The position numbers and the translations under genes are program-made. DNA of 64,000 nucleotides, from NCBI RefSeq assembly GCF_036030735.1, contig NZ_CP107928.1:7750001-7814000 (forward strand), read 5' to 3'. The notes under the pieces are model-generated. The model was not told the DNA's origin. It made no database searches and worked only from the letters and a program-made list of their open reading frames with translations. Shown here in pieces: positions 23,725-33,237 of the stretch (the first letter of the stretch is position 1; each line of letters opens with the position of its first letter). Source of the DNA: Streptomyces sp. NBC_00425 (GTDB lineage Bacteria; Actinomycetota; Actinomycetes; Streptomycetales; Streptomycetaceae).

Positions 23725-24273
23725 ATGACGAGTGAGCCCGAGCAGCAGATCGGAGTGGGGACGCAGGACGCGTTCCAGCGCCTGTGGACGCCCCACCGGA
23801 TGGCCTACATCCAGGGCGAGAACAAGCCGACCGGCCCCGGTGCCGGCGACGGCTGTCCGTTCTGCGCGATCCCGGCGAAGTCCGACGAGGACGGGCTGGT
23901 CGTCCGGCGCGGTGAGCACGTGTACGCGGTGCTGAACCTGTACCCGTACAACGGCGGCCACCTGATGACCGTGCCCTACCGTCATGTGGCCGACTACACC
24001 GATCTGACCGGTCCGGAGACCGTCGAGCTGGGTGAGCTGACCAAGCAGGCGATGACGGCCCTGCGCCTCGCGTCCGGCGCGCAGGGCTTCAACATCGGCA
24101 TGAACCAGGGCGCCGTCGCGGGCGCCGGGATCGCGGCCCACCTGCACCAGCACATCGTGCCCCGCTGGGGCGGCGACACGAACTTCATGCCGGTGGTCGG
24201 GCACACGCGCGTACTGCCGCAGCTGCTGGCGGACACGAGGAAGATGCTGGCGGAGGCCTGGCCGACGGCCTGA
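23725..24273 (+). CDS. HIT-family protein, probable Ap4A phosphorylase
   Basis: A 182-residue histidine-triad protein. HLHQH at 139-143 is the catalytic triad; Cys44 and Cys47 (CPFC) with later His can bind zinc. The mycobacterial gene in the same place after thrS (Rv2613c) is a diadenosine tetraphosphate phosphorylase, and this protein matches its layout. It would clear Ap4A, a by-product of aminoacyl-tRNA synthetases, which suits the neighbourhood of thrS. The start at 23725 is supported by a -10 box 7 nt upstream. A small hairpin overlaps the stop codon. Confidence 0.82.
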   Translation: MTSEPEQQIGVGTQDAFQRLWTPHRMAYIQGENKPTGPGAGDGCPFCAIPAKSDEDGLVVRRGEHVYAVLNLYPYNGGHLMTVPYRHVADYTDLTGPETVELGELTKQAMTALRLASGAQGFNIGMNQGAVAGAGIAAHLHQHIVPRWGGDTNFMPVVGHTRVLPQLLADTRKMLAEAWPTA

Positions 24274-24291
24274 CACAGGTGACTGTGTCAG
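24270..24291 (+). terminator. Hairpin overlapping the HIT stop codon
   Basis: CTGACACA (24270-24277) pairs with TGTGTCAG (24284-24291) around GGTGAC. The TGA stop is within the left arm. No T run. Confidence 0.5.
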
Positions 24292-24370
24292 CCCGTCCGG
24301 CGTTTGAGGACGAGGCCGCTTCAGGGCCGACAGCGGGGGTCCGGGGGCGCCTCCGGGGGCGCCCAGCCCA
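24290..24370. repeat. Streptomyces dispersed intergenic repeat
   Basis: The stretch holding CCCGTCCGGCGTTTGAGGAC, then GAGGCCGCTTCAGGGCCGA and GGGGGTCCGGGGGCGC matches a short dispersed element I remember from many intergenic regions of streptomycete genomes. Its arms can pair to a hairpin. It lies between two convergent genes, the usual place, and may help end transcription. Confidence 0.6.
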
Positions 24371-24403
24371 CCGCCCGCCCGAATCCGGCCGACCGCCGCA
24401 GGC

Positions 24404-26065
24404 CTACGCGTCGTAGCTGTCCGCCTTCCTCGGCGCCACGTCCTGGACCGCACCGCTCAGGATCGACGACCGCGACGTGAACTTGTCGATGTTCACGTCG
24501 TGCTCCTTGAGCACCTTGAGCGCGGCCGAGTGCACCACGCGCAGCACCGGCGTGGCCGCCCGCAGGGCGTCGTCCGCCATGAAGCGATGGCGCCAGGGCT
24601 GGTCCGCCCAGGCGTGCCGCAGGCCGAAGGGCTCGGGCAGGCCTATCGAGCCGCCGAGCCACTTCAGCAGCGGCGGGTACCAGCTGATCGTGGCGCGTGC
24701 GGCCACCCGCACCACCTCGTCGGCGGTGACCAACGGCAGCTTGATCGTCCGGGTCTCCCAGAACCGGACGCTCTTGGCGACCTCCTTGGTCGGGGCCTCG
24801 GGCTTGGTGGTGAACAGACCGTTCACCGGGCCCAGTGCGTGCCCGGTGACCTCGATCCGCAGCGTCTCGTGCAGCACCGTCACCGTGATCAGCATCGTGA
24901 TGATCAACTGGCCGTCCCACAGCGGCCACTGGACGCCCAGGTAGTGCCGGTCGCCGCCGCCGAACTGCTGGTTGTTGCAGATGTCCTCTATGGCCCGCGG
25001 CTTGACCTGGTACGCCTCGACGTCGGTGCCCTCCGGCCGCGCCACCGCCTTGGCGTTCTCGCCGACCGGGGTGACGACCCAGTGCCGGACCGTGGGCGGC
25101 GGGAAACCGCCGGTCTTCAGGCTCTGCCGGTTGAGCACCGAAAGCTGGTCGTGGATGGCGCGTACGACGGTCCAGCTGCGGAACTCGTGGACGCCCTTGT
25201 TCGGGTCGCTCGGCACCAGTTCCTCGGCGAGGTGCCAGGCCCCCCAGCGCGTGCCCATGCCGAGTATGCCCTTGGGGCCCGCGTAGAAGACCGAGTTGGA
25301 CTGCTGCTCCGCGCTGAGCCGGGCCAGGGACTGGCGCAGCTGCTCCGCCGCCGTCTGGTTCGGGCTGGTCGGCACGGCCTCGGGGACCTTGGCACCGACG
25401 CTTCCGCCGGACAGCAGACTGTCCCAGCGTTGCCGGAGGTCGACCGCGGTGCCCTCGCAGATCCGCTTGGCCAGGAACCAGCCGACCACGGGCGCCACGA
25501 CGCACCCGCGCGCGTACCACCCCACGACGCCGCTGAACGGCATCTTGACCAGGAACAGCACGGCGAGCGCGCCCATGGCGACCAGCAGGCCGGTGCCGAG
25601 GCCGGAGACCCGCTTGTCGTCCAGCTTTCCCATGCTCGCCCGAAGCTGGAAGACCAGCAGCCACACCAGCAGGCCGGGCAGGAACAGCAGGCCGCACAGC
25701 ACCATGACGCCGGTCAGCTTCTGGTCGCGTTCCCGGCGGATGCGGTTGGCGGCGAGGCAGTGCTCGACGACCGCCTGCGGGTCGCTGCCGAACGACTGGA
25801 TGAGCGGCTTGCGGCCGACGCCCAGCATGCGGTCGATCACCGCCTGCGAGAACGCCTCGCCGAGGTTGGGCCGGAAGATCCGGGCCCAGCTGCGGCCGGC
25901 GTTCACCGCCGTCTGGTGCCACTCGTTGTCGGCGCTCTTGATGTCCTCCACCGGGTTGTCCCGGTAGGCCGCCGACGCCAGGCCGAACGTCGGTGTCTGC
26001 CCTCCGTCGCCCTGTTGCGGCACCTGCGGCCCGAACATGTCCGCGTAACCGCTGCCAACGGTCAT
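24404..26065 (-). CDS. Membrane protein of unknown function (553 aa)
   Basis: I do not recognise this 553-residue protein. A soluble N-terminal part with EDIKSADNEWHQTAVNAGRS is followed by hydrophobic segments near residues 118-140 and 152-210, then a 340-residue soluble C-terminal part rich in Trp (WAWHL, HWVVTP, QWPLWDGQLIITM). The pattern is of a membrane-anchored protein with a large cytoplasmic domain, but no catalytic motif is visible. ATG 26065 follows GGGGGCGGGA. It is in the same direction as the EF-G-like gene, separated by a 197-bp gap. Confidence 0.5.
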   Translation of the reverse strand: MTVGSGYADMFGPQVPQQGDGGQTPTFGLASAAYRDNPVEDIKSADNEWHQTAVNAGRSWARIFRPNLGEAFSQAVIDRMLGVGRKPLIQSFGSDPQAVVEHCLAANRIRRERDQKLTGVMVLCGLLFLPGLLVWLLVFQLRASMGKLDDKRVSGLGTGLLVAMGALAVLFLVKMPFSGVVGWYARGCVVAPVVGWFLAKRICEGTAVDLRQRWDSLLSGGSVGAKVPEAVPTSPNQTAAEQLRQSLARLSAEQQSNSVFYAGPKGILGMGTRWGAWHLAEELVPSDPNKGVHEFRSWTVVRAIHDQLSVLNRQSLKTGGFPPPTVRHWVVTPVGENAKAVARPEGTDVEAYQVKPRAIEDICNNQQFGGGDRHYLGVQWPLWDGQLIITMLITVTVLHETLRIEVTGHALGPVNGLFTTKPEAPTKEVAKSVRFWETRTIKLPLVTADEVVRVAARATISWYPPLLKWLGGSIGLPEPFGLRHAWADQPWRHRFMADDALRAATPVLRVVHSAALKVLKEHDVNIDKFTSRSSILSGAVQDVAPRKADSYDA

Positions 26066-26262
26066 TCCCGCCCCCGATCGCCGCTGCTCTCGCTTCTGCG
26101 GCTTTCCCGACTTCCGTGCTCCGCACACCTGTTGATCAGGTCATCAGCGTATCGGCAGGCGCCGACATGCGTCGGCGGACGACCGAAGCCGCCCGCCGAA
26201 CCGGAAGAAAGTCCTCCGCGTGGTGCCGCACCGGCCACTTGGGACCGGTGCGGCACCAACCG

Positions 26263-28458
26263 TCAGCCTGCCTCCGCCTGTTGGCGCACCTTCTCGGCGA
26301 CCTGAGGCGGCATCGGCTCGTGCCGGGCGTACGCGCGGTGGAAGCGGGCCGTGCCGTGTGAGAGGGAGCGCAGATCGATCGCGTACCGGCCGATCTCGAT
26401 CTCCGGCACCTCGGCCCGCACGAGCGTGCGGCTTCCGCTGGTCTGCTCGGTGCCCAGCACGCGTCCGCGCCGCCCCGACAGATCGCTCATCACGGTGCCC
26501 ACGTACTCGTCGCCCACCAGCACGGACACCTCGGCCACCGGCTCCAGCAGATGGATCCTCGCGTCGGCCGCCGCCTCCCGCAGCGCCAGCGCGCCGGCCG
26601 TCTGGAACGCGGCGTCGGAGGAGTCCACCGAGTGCGCCTTGCCGTCCAGCAGCGTGATCCGCACGTCCACCAGCGGATGTCCGGCCGCCACCCCCTTGGC
26701 CGCCTGCGCCCGGACGCCCTTCTCGACGGAGGGGATGAACTGCCTCGGCACGGAACCGCCGACGACCCGGTCCACGAACTCGATGCCCGAGCCGCCCGGC
26801 AGCGGCTCCACCGCGATCTCGCAGACGGCGTACTGGCCGTGCCCGCCGGACTGTTTCACATGCCGTCCGCGCCCGGCGGACTTCGCCGCGAACGTCTCCC
26901 TGAGGGAGACCCGGTGCGCGACGACGTCGACCTGGACGCCGTAACGGGAGCGCAGCCGCTCCAGCGCGACGTCCGAGTGCGCCTCGCCCAGACACCACAG
27001 CACCACCTGGTGGGTGTGCTGGTTGTGCTCCAGGCGCATCGTGGGGTCCTCGGCGACCAGTCGGCCCAGGCCCTGCGACAGCTTGTCCTCGTCGGCCTTG
27101 CTGTGGGCCCGGATGGCCAGCGGGAGCAGCGGGTCCGGCATCTGCCAGGGCTCCATGAGGAGCGGGTCGTCCTTCGCGGAGAGGGTGTCGCCGGTTTCCG
27201 CGCGGCCGAGTTTCGCCACGCACGCGAGGTCGCCGGCGATGCAGTGGGTCAGGGTCCGCTGCTGTTTGCCGAACGGCGCGGACAGGGCGCCGATGCGCTC
27301 GTCGACGTCGTGGTCCTCGTGACCGCGGTCGGCGAGGCCGTGCCCGGAGACGTGGACGGTCTCGTCGGGGTGCAGGGTCCCGGAGAACACGCGGACCAGC
27401 GAGACCCGGCCGACGTAGGGGTCGGAGGAGGTCTTCACGACCTCGGCGACCAGCGGACCGTCCGGATCGCACGGCTTCAGCTCCCGTGGCCGGCCGTCGA
27501 CCGTCGTCACGCGCGGCGCCTCGCGTTCCAGAGGGGTGGGGAAGCCCCTGGTGACCAGTTCCAGGAGCTCGACCGTGCCGAGGCCCTGCCGGGCGCCCTC
27601 GGCTGCGGGGGCGGCCGCCAGGACGGGGAAGAAGGCGCCGCGCGCGACGGCCCGCTCCAGGTCGTCGATCAGTGTCTTGACGTCGATCTGCTCGCCGCCG
27701 AGATACCGGTCCATGAGGGTCTCGTCCTCGCTCTCGGCGATGATCCCCTCGATCAGCCGGTTGCGGGCCTCCTCGATGGCCGGCAGCCGCTCCTCGTCCG
27801 GCTGGGACTCCCTGCGCTCGCCGGAGGAGTAGTCGAACAGCGTCCGGGACAGCAGACCGGTCAGCCCGGTCACCGGCGCGTGCCCGTCGGGCCCCTCGGG
27901 CCCGCGCAGCGGCAGGTACAGCGGCAGGACCGCGTCCGGGTCGTCCGCGCCGAAGGCCTCCGCGCAGATCCGCGTCATCTCCTCGAAGTCCGCGCGGGCC
28001 GCCTCCAGGTGCGTGACGACGATCGCGCGGGGCATGCCGACGGCCGCGCACTCCTCCCAGACCATGCGGGTCGACCCGTCCACGCCGTCCGCCGCCGAGA
28101 CGACGAAGAGGGCCGCGTCCGCGGCGCGCAGACCGGCCCTGAGCTCCCCGACGAAGTCGGCGTATCCGGGGGTGTCGAGGAGATTGACCTTGATGCCGTC
28201 GAACGTGACGGGCACCAGCGAGAGCTGCACCGAGCGCTGCTGCCGGTGCTCGATCTCGTCGTAGTCGGAGACGGTGCCGCCGTCCTCCACGCGGCCCGCC
28301 CGGTTCACCGCTCCCGCGGTCAGCGCGAGAGCTTCCACCAACGTCGTCTTGCCCGATCCGCAGTGGCCGACCAGCACCACATTCCGTACGGACGCGGGTT
28401 GGTCGGCCGCCGTAGCCCTGCCGGCGGCTCCGGGGTGTGCATTCGCCTTGTCGCCCAT
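26263..28458 (-). CDS. EF-G-like GTPase paralogue (EF-G2)
   Basis: A 731-residue translational-GTPase family protein. Domain order follows EF-G: a G domain with P-loop GHCGSGKTT (31-39) and DTPGY (G3), domain II, then domains III to V with GRGRHVKQSGGHGQYA. Two features are abnormal. The switch I region lacks the RGITI motif (here RQQRSVQLS), and the G4 motif NKMD is replaced by THLE. The mycobacterial paralogue EF-G2 lacks ribosome-dependent GTPase activity, which fits. It may act as a ribosome-binding regulator and not in elongation. ATG 28458 follows AAGGAAA. Confidence 0.85.
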   Translation of the reverse strand: MGDKANAHPGAAGRATAADQPASVRNVVLVGHCGSGKTTLVEALALTAGAVNRAGRVEDGGTVSDYDEIEHRQQRSVQLSLVPVTFDGIKVNLLDTPGYADFVGELRAGLRAADAALFVVSAADGVDGSTRMVWEECAAVGMPRAIVVTHLEAARADFEEMTRICAEAFGADDPDAVLPLYLPLRGPEGPDGHAPVTGLTGLLSRTLFDYSSGERRESQPDEERLPAIEEARNRLIEGIIAESEDETLMDRYLGGEQIDVKTLIDDLERAVARGAFFPVLAAAPAAEGARQGLGTVELLELVTRGFPTPLEREAPRVTTVDGRPRELKPCDPDGPLVAEVVKTSSDPYVGRVSLVRVFSGTLHPDETVHVSGHGLADRGHEDHDVDERIGALSAPFGKQQRTLTHCIAGDLACVAKLGRAETGDTLSAKDDPLLMEPWQMPDPLLPLAIRAHSKADEDKLSQGLGRLVAEDPTMRLEHNQHTHQVVLWCLGEAHSDVALERLRSRYGVQVDVVAHRVSLRETFAAKSAGRGRHVKQSGGHGQYAVCEIAVEPLPGGSGIEFVDRVVGGSVPRQFIPSVEKGVRAQAAKGVAAGHPLVDVRITLLDGKAHSVDSSDAAFQTAGALALREAAADARIHLLEPVAEVSVLVGDEYVGTVMSDLSGRRGRVLGTEQTSGSRTLVRAEVPEIEIGRYAIDLRSLSHGTARFHRAYARHEPMPPQVAEKVRQQAEAG

Positions 28459-28678
28459 TTTCCTTGCCTCCCGTGCACGGTGAGGTCACTGGGGGCGCGG
28501 GCACCACGGCCCCGCGTGCGATGGCGGCTCCGGCGACGCCCGCGGTCCTTCGAGCTTTCCACTCCCGTCACGGCGCGTCCATACGACGGACGTGACCCGG
28601 CCGTGCCCCGGACGCCGTACGGCCGTGACACGGGGGCGGGGGCCGGGTGCCCGCCCGTCGCACGCACACGCGCGTGAC

Positions 28679-28684
28679 TACGAT
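28679..28684 (+). promoter_or_regulatory. -10-like TACGAT before pgsA
   Basis: TACGAT would start transcription near 28691, after the earlier in-frame ATG at 28683. It therefore supports the later pgsA start at 28740. The -35 region is poor. Confidence 0.3.
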
Positions 28685-28739
28685 GGGCCAGCCGACGGCC
28701 AGCAGGGGCCGCACGGCCACACCGACCCTCGGGAAGGCC

Positions 28740-29468
28740 ATGCTGAACAAGTACGCGCGTGCATTCTTCACGCGTGTCCTCACACCGTTCGCCGCGTTTC
28801 TCATCCGCCGGGGCGTGAGCCCCGACACGGTCACGCTCCTCGGCACCGCCGGCGTGATCGCGGGCGCGCTGGTCTTCTACCCCCGGGGCGAGTTCTTCTG
28901 GGGCACGATCGTGATCACGCTCTTCGTGTTCTCCGACCTCGTCGACGGCAACATGGCCCGTCAGCTCGGCCGCAGCAGCCGCTGGGGGGCCTTCCTGGAC
29001 TCCACGCTCGACCGGGTCGCCGACGGCGCGATCTTCGGCGGCTTCGCGCTCTGGTACGCGGGCCACGGCGCCGACAACGCCCTGTGCGCCGTCTCGATCT
29101 TCTGTCTGGCCAGCGGTCAGGTGGTGTCGTACACGAAGGCCCGCGGCGAGTCGATCGGCCTGCCGGTCGCCGTCAACGGGCTGGTGGAGCGTGCCGAGCG
29201 CCTGGTGATCTCGCTGGTCGCGGCGGGACTCGCGGGTCTGCACGCGTTCGGCGTGCCCGGCATCCAGGTGCTGCTGCCGATCGCGCTGTGGATCGTCGCC
29301 GTCGGCAGCCTCGTCACGCTGATCCAGCGCGTCGTCACGGTCCGCCGGGAGTCCGCCGAGGCGGAGCAGGCGGCCGCGGCCGACGCCGCAGCCGACGCCA
29401 CGGACGTCGCGGAGCGGGCGGACGAGGCGCAGGGCAGCGAGGCCCGGGGGAGCGAGGCCGCGAAGTGA
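28740..29468 (+). CDS. pgsA: Phosphatidylinositol phosphate synthase (CDP-alcohol phosphatidyltransferase)
   Basis: A 242-residue membrane enzyme with about six spans. The CDP-alcohol signature is complete: DLVDGNMAR, then Gly and two further Asp in GAFLDSTLD. In actinobacteria the gene in this position makes phosphatidylinositol phosphate from CDP-diacylglycerol and inositol phosphate, the entry to phosphatidylinositol and its mannosides. A 35-residue Ala/Glu-rich tail ends the protein. ATG 28740 (MLNKYARAFF) is preferred; ATG 28683 would add 19 residues without conservation. It overlaps the acyltransferase gene by GTGA. Confidence 0.9.
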   Translation: MLNKYARAFFTRVLTPFAAFLIRRGVSPDTVTLLGTAGVIAGALVFYPRGEFFWGTIVITLFVFSDLVDGNMARQLGRSSRWGAFLDSTLDRVADGAIFGGFALWYAGHGADNALCAVSIFCLASGQVVSYTKARGESIGLPVAVNGLVERAERLVISLVAAGLAGLHAFGVPGIQVLLPIALWIVAVGSLVTLIQRVVTVRRESAEAEQAAAADAAADATDVAERADEAQGSEARGSEAAK

Positions 29469-30397
29469 GCGCCCGGGAGCGTCTGACGGACGCGCTGTAC
29501 GGCCTGGGCTGGAGCGCAGTCAGGAAGCTCCCCGAGCCCGTCGCCGTAGGCCTCGGCCGCACCGTCGCCGACCTCGCGTGGAAGCGGCGCGGGAAGGGCG
29601 TGCTGCGGCTGGAGAGCAACTACGCGCGCGTGGTCCCGGACGCGAGCCCGGAGCGCCTGGCCGAGCTCTCACGCGCGGGGATGCGCTCCTACCTGCGGTA
29701 CTGGATGGAGTCCTTCCGGCTGCCGGCCTGGAGCGCCGAGCGCGTCGCGGACGGCTTCGACCCCGAGGACCTGCACCATCTGACGGACGGCATCGCCTCG
29801 GACCGGGGCGTCATCCTCGCGCTGCCCCACATGGGCAACTGGGACCTGGCCGGCGCCTGGGTCACCACGAAGCTGCGCACGCCGTTCACCACCGTCGCCG
29901 AACGCCTCGAGCCCGAGACGCTGTACGACCGGTTCGTCGCCTACCGCGAGGGACTCGGCATGGAGGTGCTGCCGCACACCGGCGGCTCCGCCTTCGGCAC
30001 CCTGGCCCGGCGGCTGCGCGACGGCGGGCTGGTCTGCCTGGTCGCCGAGCGCGACCTGTCCGCCTCCGGCGTCGAGGTCGACTTCTTCGGGGACACCGCC
30101 CGGATGCCCGCCGGACCCGCCCTGCTCGCCCAGCAGACCGGCGCGCTGCTGCTGCCCGTCACGCTCTGGTACGACGACTCGCCCGTCATGCAGGGCAGGG
30201 TTCATCCGCCGATCGAGGTGCCCGGGACAGGCACCCGGGCCGACAAGACGTCTGTCATGACACAGGCGCTGGCGGACGCCTTCGCCACCGGCATCGCCGA
30301 CCACCCGGAGGACTGGCACATGCTGCAGAGACTGTGGCTCGCGGACCTGGAACCCCGCCCGTCGCGACCCGGCCCGTCGGACGGGGCGCCCGCGTGA
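29465..30397 (+). CDS. Phosphatidylinositol mannoside acyltransferase
   Basis: A 310-residue acyltransferase of the lipid A LpxL/HtrB superfamily. The catalytic H-x4-D motif is in [12 protein letters not shown], and [19 protein letters not shown] is the second typical block. It should transfer a fatty acid from acyl-CoA to the mannose of phosphatidylinositol mannosides at the inner membrane face, as PatA (Rv2611c) does. GTG 29465 overlaps the pgsA stop, and its own stop overlaps pimA, so the three genes form a tightly coupled operon. Confidence 0.88.
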   Translation: MSARERLTDALYGLGWSAVRKLPEPVAVGLGRTVADLAWKRRGKGVLRLESNYARVVPDASPERLAELSRAGMRSYLRYWMESFRLPAWSAERVADGFDPEDLHHLTDGIASDRGVILALPHMGNWDLAGAWVTTKLRTPFTTVAERLEPETLYDRFVAYREGLGMEVLPHTGGSAFGTLARRLRDGGLVCLVAERDLSASGVEVDFFGDTARMPAGPALLAQQTGALLLPVTLWYDDSPVMQGRVHPPIEVPGTGTRADKTSVMTQALADAFATGIADHPEDWHMLQRLWLADLEPRPSRPGPSDGAPA

Positions 30398-31563
30398 GAA
30401 TCGGCATCGTGTGCCCGTACTCCTGGGACGTCCCGGGCGGTGTGCAGTTCCACATCCGCGACCTCGCCGAGTACTTCGTCCGGCTCGGCCACGAGGTGTC
30501 CGTCCTCGCCCCGGCCGACGACGACACCCCGCTGCCGCCGTACGTCGTCTCGGCCGGCCGTGCGGTCCCCGTGCCGTACAACGGCTCCGTCGCCCGGCTC
30601 AACTTCGGGTTCCTGTCCGCCGCGCGCGTACGACGCTGGCTGCACGACGGCGCGTTCGACGTCGTCCACATCCACGAACCGACCTCCCCCTCGCTCGGCC
30701 TGCTGACCTGCTGGGCGGCCTCGGGGCCGATCGTGGCGACCTTCCACACGTCCAATCCGCGCTCGCGGGCCATGATCGCCGCGTACTCCATCCTCCAGGC
30801 CGCCCTGGAGAAGATCAGCGCGCGGATCGCCGTCAGCGAGTACGCCCGGCGGACGCTGGTGGAGCACCTCGGCGGCGACGCGGTCGTCATCCCGAACGGC
30901 GTCGACGTCGACTTCTTCGCCAAGGCCGAGCCCAACCCCGAGTGGCAGGGCGCCACCCTCGGCTTCGTCGGACGCATCGACGAGCCGCGCAAGGGCCTGC
31001 CCGTGCTGATGCGGGCCCTGCCGAAGATCTTCGCCGAGCGCCCGGACGCACGGCTGCTGGTCGCCGGCCGCGGCGACGAGAAGGAGGCGGTGGAGAGCCT
31101 GCCGCAGGAGCTGCACGCGCGCGTGGAGTTCCTCGGCATGGTCAGCGACGAGGACAAGGCGCGCTTCCTGCGCAGCGTCGACCTCTACATCGCGCCCAAC
31201 ACCGGCGGCGAGAGTTTCGGCATCATCCTCGTCGAGGCCATGTCGGCGGGAGCTCCCGTGCTCGCCTCCGACCTAGACGCCTTCGCCCAGGTCCTCGACC
31301 AGGGAGCGGCGGGCGAGCTGTTCGCCAACGAGGACGCGGACGCGCTGGCCGCCGCGGCGGTGCGGCTCCTGGGCGACCCGGAACGCAGAGCACAGCTGAG
31401 CGAGCGGGGCAGCGCGCATGTGCGGCGCTTCGACTGGTCGACCGTCGGCGCGGACATCCTGTCGGTCTACGAGACGGTGACGGCGGGAGCGGCGGCGGTC
31501 GCCGCCGACGACGAACGGGGATCGACGGGCCTGCGGGCCCGGCTCGGCCTGGCCCGGGACTGA
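30394..31563 (+). CDS. pimA: Phosphatidylinositol alpha-mannosyltransferase
   Basis: A 389-residue GT4 glycosyltransferase of the GT-B fold. GGVQ at residues 15-18 is the substrate loop seen in Pim[13 protein letters not shown] begins the nucleotide-binding half, and [14 protein letters not shown] is the E-x7-E motif that holds GDP-mannose. It should add the first mannose to phosphatidylinositol on the cytoplasmic side of the membrane. GTG 30394 overlaps the acyltransferase stop (GTGA). The C-terminal 30 residues are variable. Confidence 0.92.
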   Translation: MRIGIVCPYSWDVPGGVQFHIRDLAEYFVRLGHEVSVLAPADDDTPLPPYVVSAGRAVPVPYNGSVARLNFGFLSAARVRRWLHDGAFDVVHIHEPTSPSLGLLTCWAASGPIVATFHTSNPRSRAMIAAYSILQAALEKISARIAVSEYARRTLVEHLGGDAVVIPNGVDVDFFAKAEPNPEWQGATLGFVGRIDEPRKGLPVLMRALPKIFAERPDARLLVAGRGDEKEAVESLPQELHARVEFLGMVSDEDKARFLRSVDLYIAPNTGGESFGIILVEAMSAGAPVLASDLDAFAQVLDQGAAGELFANEDADALAAAAVRLLGDPERRAQLSERGSAHVRRFDWSTVGADILSVYETVTAGAAAVAADDERGSTGLRARLGLARD

Positions 31564-31591
31564 CCCGCCGCACCGCCGAGGAGGTCACGGG

Positions 31592-31597
31592 TAGCCT
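31592..31597 (+). promoter_or_regulatory. -10 box TAGCCT, possible leaderless start
   Basis: TAGCCT ends 8 nt before GTG 31606. The nearest purine run is more than 20 nt upstream, too far to serve as a ribosome binding site. Confidence 0.4.
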
Positions 31598-31605
31598 TGC
31601 CGCCC

Positions 31606-32148
31606 GTGACCGCAACCCTGATCTGGATCCTGGTCGTCCTCGTCGCGATCGGCCTCTACCTGAGCTGGACGGCGGGACGGCTCGACCGGCTGCACGCCCG
31701 CATCGACGCAGCCCGCGCCGCGCTCGACGCGCAGCTGCTGCGCCGTGCGTCGGTGGCCCAGGAACTGGCCACCTCCAAGGTTCTCGACCCCGCCGCCTCG
31801 ATCGTCCTGTACGAGGCCGCGCACGCCGCCAGGCAGGCCGAGGAGGAGCAGCGCGAGGTCGCCGAGAGCGAGCTCAGCCAGGCCCTGCGGGCCGTCTTCG
31901 CGGACGTCCAGCAGCTCGAGGCCGTGCGCGAGGCGCCCGGCGGGGAGGAGGCGGCCCGCGAGCTCACCGAGGCCGTCCGCCGGGTCCCGATGGCCCGGCG
32001 GTTCCACAACGACGCGGTGGGCGCCGTCCGCAGACTGCGCGAGCACCGCAAGGTCCGCTGGTTCCGCCTGGCCGGCCACGCGCCCTTCCCGATGGCCTTC
32101 GAGATGGACGACGAACCCCCGTCCGCCCTGGCCGACCGGGCCGCCTGA
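31606..32148 (+). CDS. Membrane-anchored coiled-coil protein of unknown function
   Basis: A 180-residue protein with one N-terminal membrane span ([19 protein letters not shown]) followed by a long Ala/Glu/Arg-rich helical region with heptad-like spacing, giving it a LemA-like outline, but no LemA signature is clear. The last 30 residues contain [21 protein letters not shown]. It follows pimA by 42 nt and may be linked to envelope lipid metabolism. GTG 31606 is chosen because a TANNNT box lies 8 nt before it. Confidence 0.55.
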   Translation: MTATLIWILVVLVAIGLYLSWTAGRLDRLHARIDAARAALDAQLLRRASVAQELATSKVLDPAASIVLYEAAHAARQAEEEQREVAESELSQALRAVFADVQQLEAVREAPGGEEAARELTEAVRRVPMARRFHNDAVGAVRRLREHRKVRWFRLAGHAPFPMAFEMDDEPPSALADRAA

Positions 32149-32236
32149 CCGGGGACCGGCCGAGCCCTCCCGGGCGGCGCGTCGGTGCGCGTCGGGGGGC
32201 CTCGGCGGTCCCGTCCGGGAAAAGGATCCACCGGCT

Positions 32237-32268
32237 GTCCATTGGCCCTTGCTGTGGACTGGTCCATT
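32237..32268 (+). promoter_or_regulatory. Candidate PdxR-type operator before pdxS
   Basis: GTCCATT occurs at 32237-32243 and 32262-32268 (25 bp apart), and TGGACTGGTCCA at 32255-32266 is an inverted repeat around the second copy. A mix of direct and inverted half-sites is typical for MocR/PdxR regulators that use PLP as effector and control pdxST. No pdxR gene is in the window. Confidence 0.45.
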
Positions 32269-32319
32269 CGCGTTTCCTCAGTGCCGAAGAATCCTCTTTT
32301 CGACTAGTGAGGTCACCCC

Positions 32320-33231
32320 GTGTCCAGCACGATCTCCGAAAACCAGACCCCCGAGACCGGCACCGCGCGCGTGAAGCGCGGCATGGCCGAGCAGCTCAAG
32401 GGCGGCGTGATCATGGACGTCGTCACGCCGGAGCAGGCGAAGATCGCCGAGGACGCGGGCGCCGTCGCCGTCATGGCGCTGGAGCGGGTCCCGGCCGACA
32501 TCCGCAAGGACGGCGGCGTCGCCCGGATGTCCGACCCCGACATGATCGAGGGCATCATCGAGGCCGTGTCCATCCCGGTCATGGCCAAGTCCCGGATCGG
32601 CCACTTCGTCGAGGCCCAGGTCCTGCAGTCGCTCGGCGTCGACTACATCGACGAGTCCGAGGTCCTCACCCCGGCCGACGAGGTCAACCACAGCGACAAG
32701 TTCGCGTTCACGACCCCGTTCGTCTGCGGCGCGACCAACCTGGGCGAGGCCCTGCGCCGCATCGCCGAGGGCGCCGCGATGATCCGCTCCAAGGGCGAGG
32801 CCGGCACCGGCAACGTCGTCGAGGCCGTGCGTCACCTGCGCCAGATCAAGAACGAGATCGCCCGTCTGCGCGGCTACGACAACAACGAGCTGTACGCCGC
32901 CGCCAAGGACCTGCGCGCCCCCTACGAGCTGGTCAAGGAGGTCGCCGAGCTCGGCAAGCTCCCGGTCGTGCTGTTCTCCGCGGGCGGCGTCGCGACTCCG
33001 GCCGACGCCGCGCTGATGCGCCAGCTCGGCGCCGAGGGCGTCTTCGTCGGCTCCGGCATCTTCAAGTCCGGCGACCCGGCCAAGCGTGCCGCCGCCATCG
33101 TGAAGGCCACCACCTTCTACGACGACCCGAAGATCATCGCGGACGCGTCCCGCAACCTGGGCGAGGCCATGGTCGGCATCAACTGCGACACCCTCCCCGA
33201 GGCCGAGCGCTACGCCAACCGCGGCTGGTAA
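32320..33231 (+). CDS. pdxS: Pyridoxal 5'-phosphate synthase, synthase subunit
   Basis: A 303-residue TIM-barrel enzyme that joins ribose 5-phosphate, glyceraldehyde 3-phosphate and ammonia to pyridoxal phosphate. The highly conserved [30 protein letters not shown] and [14 protein letters not shown] are present, as is the phosphate-binding [11 protein letters not shown]. It forms a dodecamer with PdxT, encoded 6 nt downstream, which supplies ammonia. GTG 32320 follows GTGAGG. The cytoplasmic pathway gives vitamin B6 de novo. Confidence 0.97.
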   Translation: MSSTISENQTPETGTARVKRGMAEQLKGGVIMDVVTPEQAKIAEDAGAVAVMALERVPADIRKDGGVARMSDPDMIEGIIEAVSIPVMAKSRIGHFVEAQVLQSLGVDYIDESEVLTPADEVNHSDKFAFTTPFVCGATNLGEALRRIAEGAAMIRSKGEAGTGNVVEAVRHLRQIKNEIARLRGYDNNELYAAAKDLRAPYELVKEVAELGKLPVVLFSAGGVATPADAALMRQLGAEGVFVGSGIFKSGDPAKRAAAIVKATTFYDDPKIIADASRNLGEAMVGINCDTLPEAERYANRGW

Positions 33232-33237
33232 CACCTC

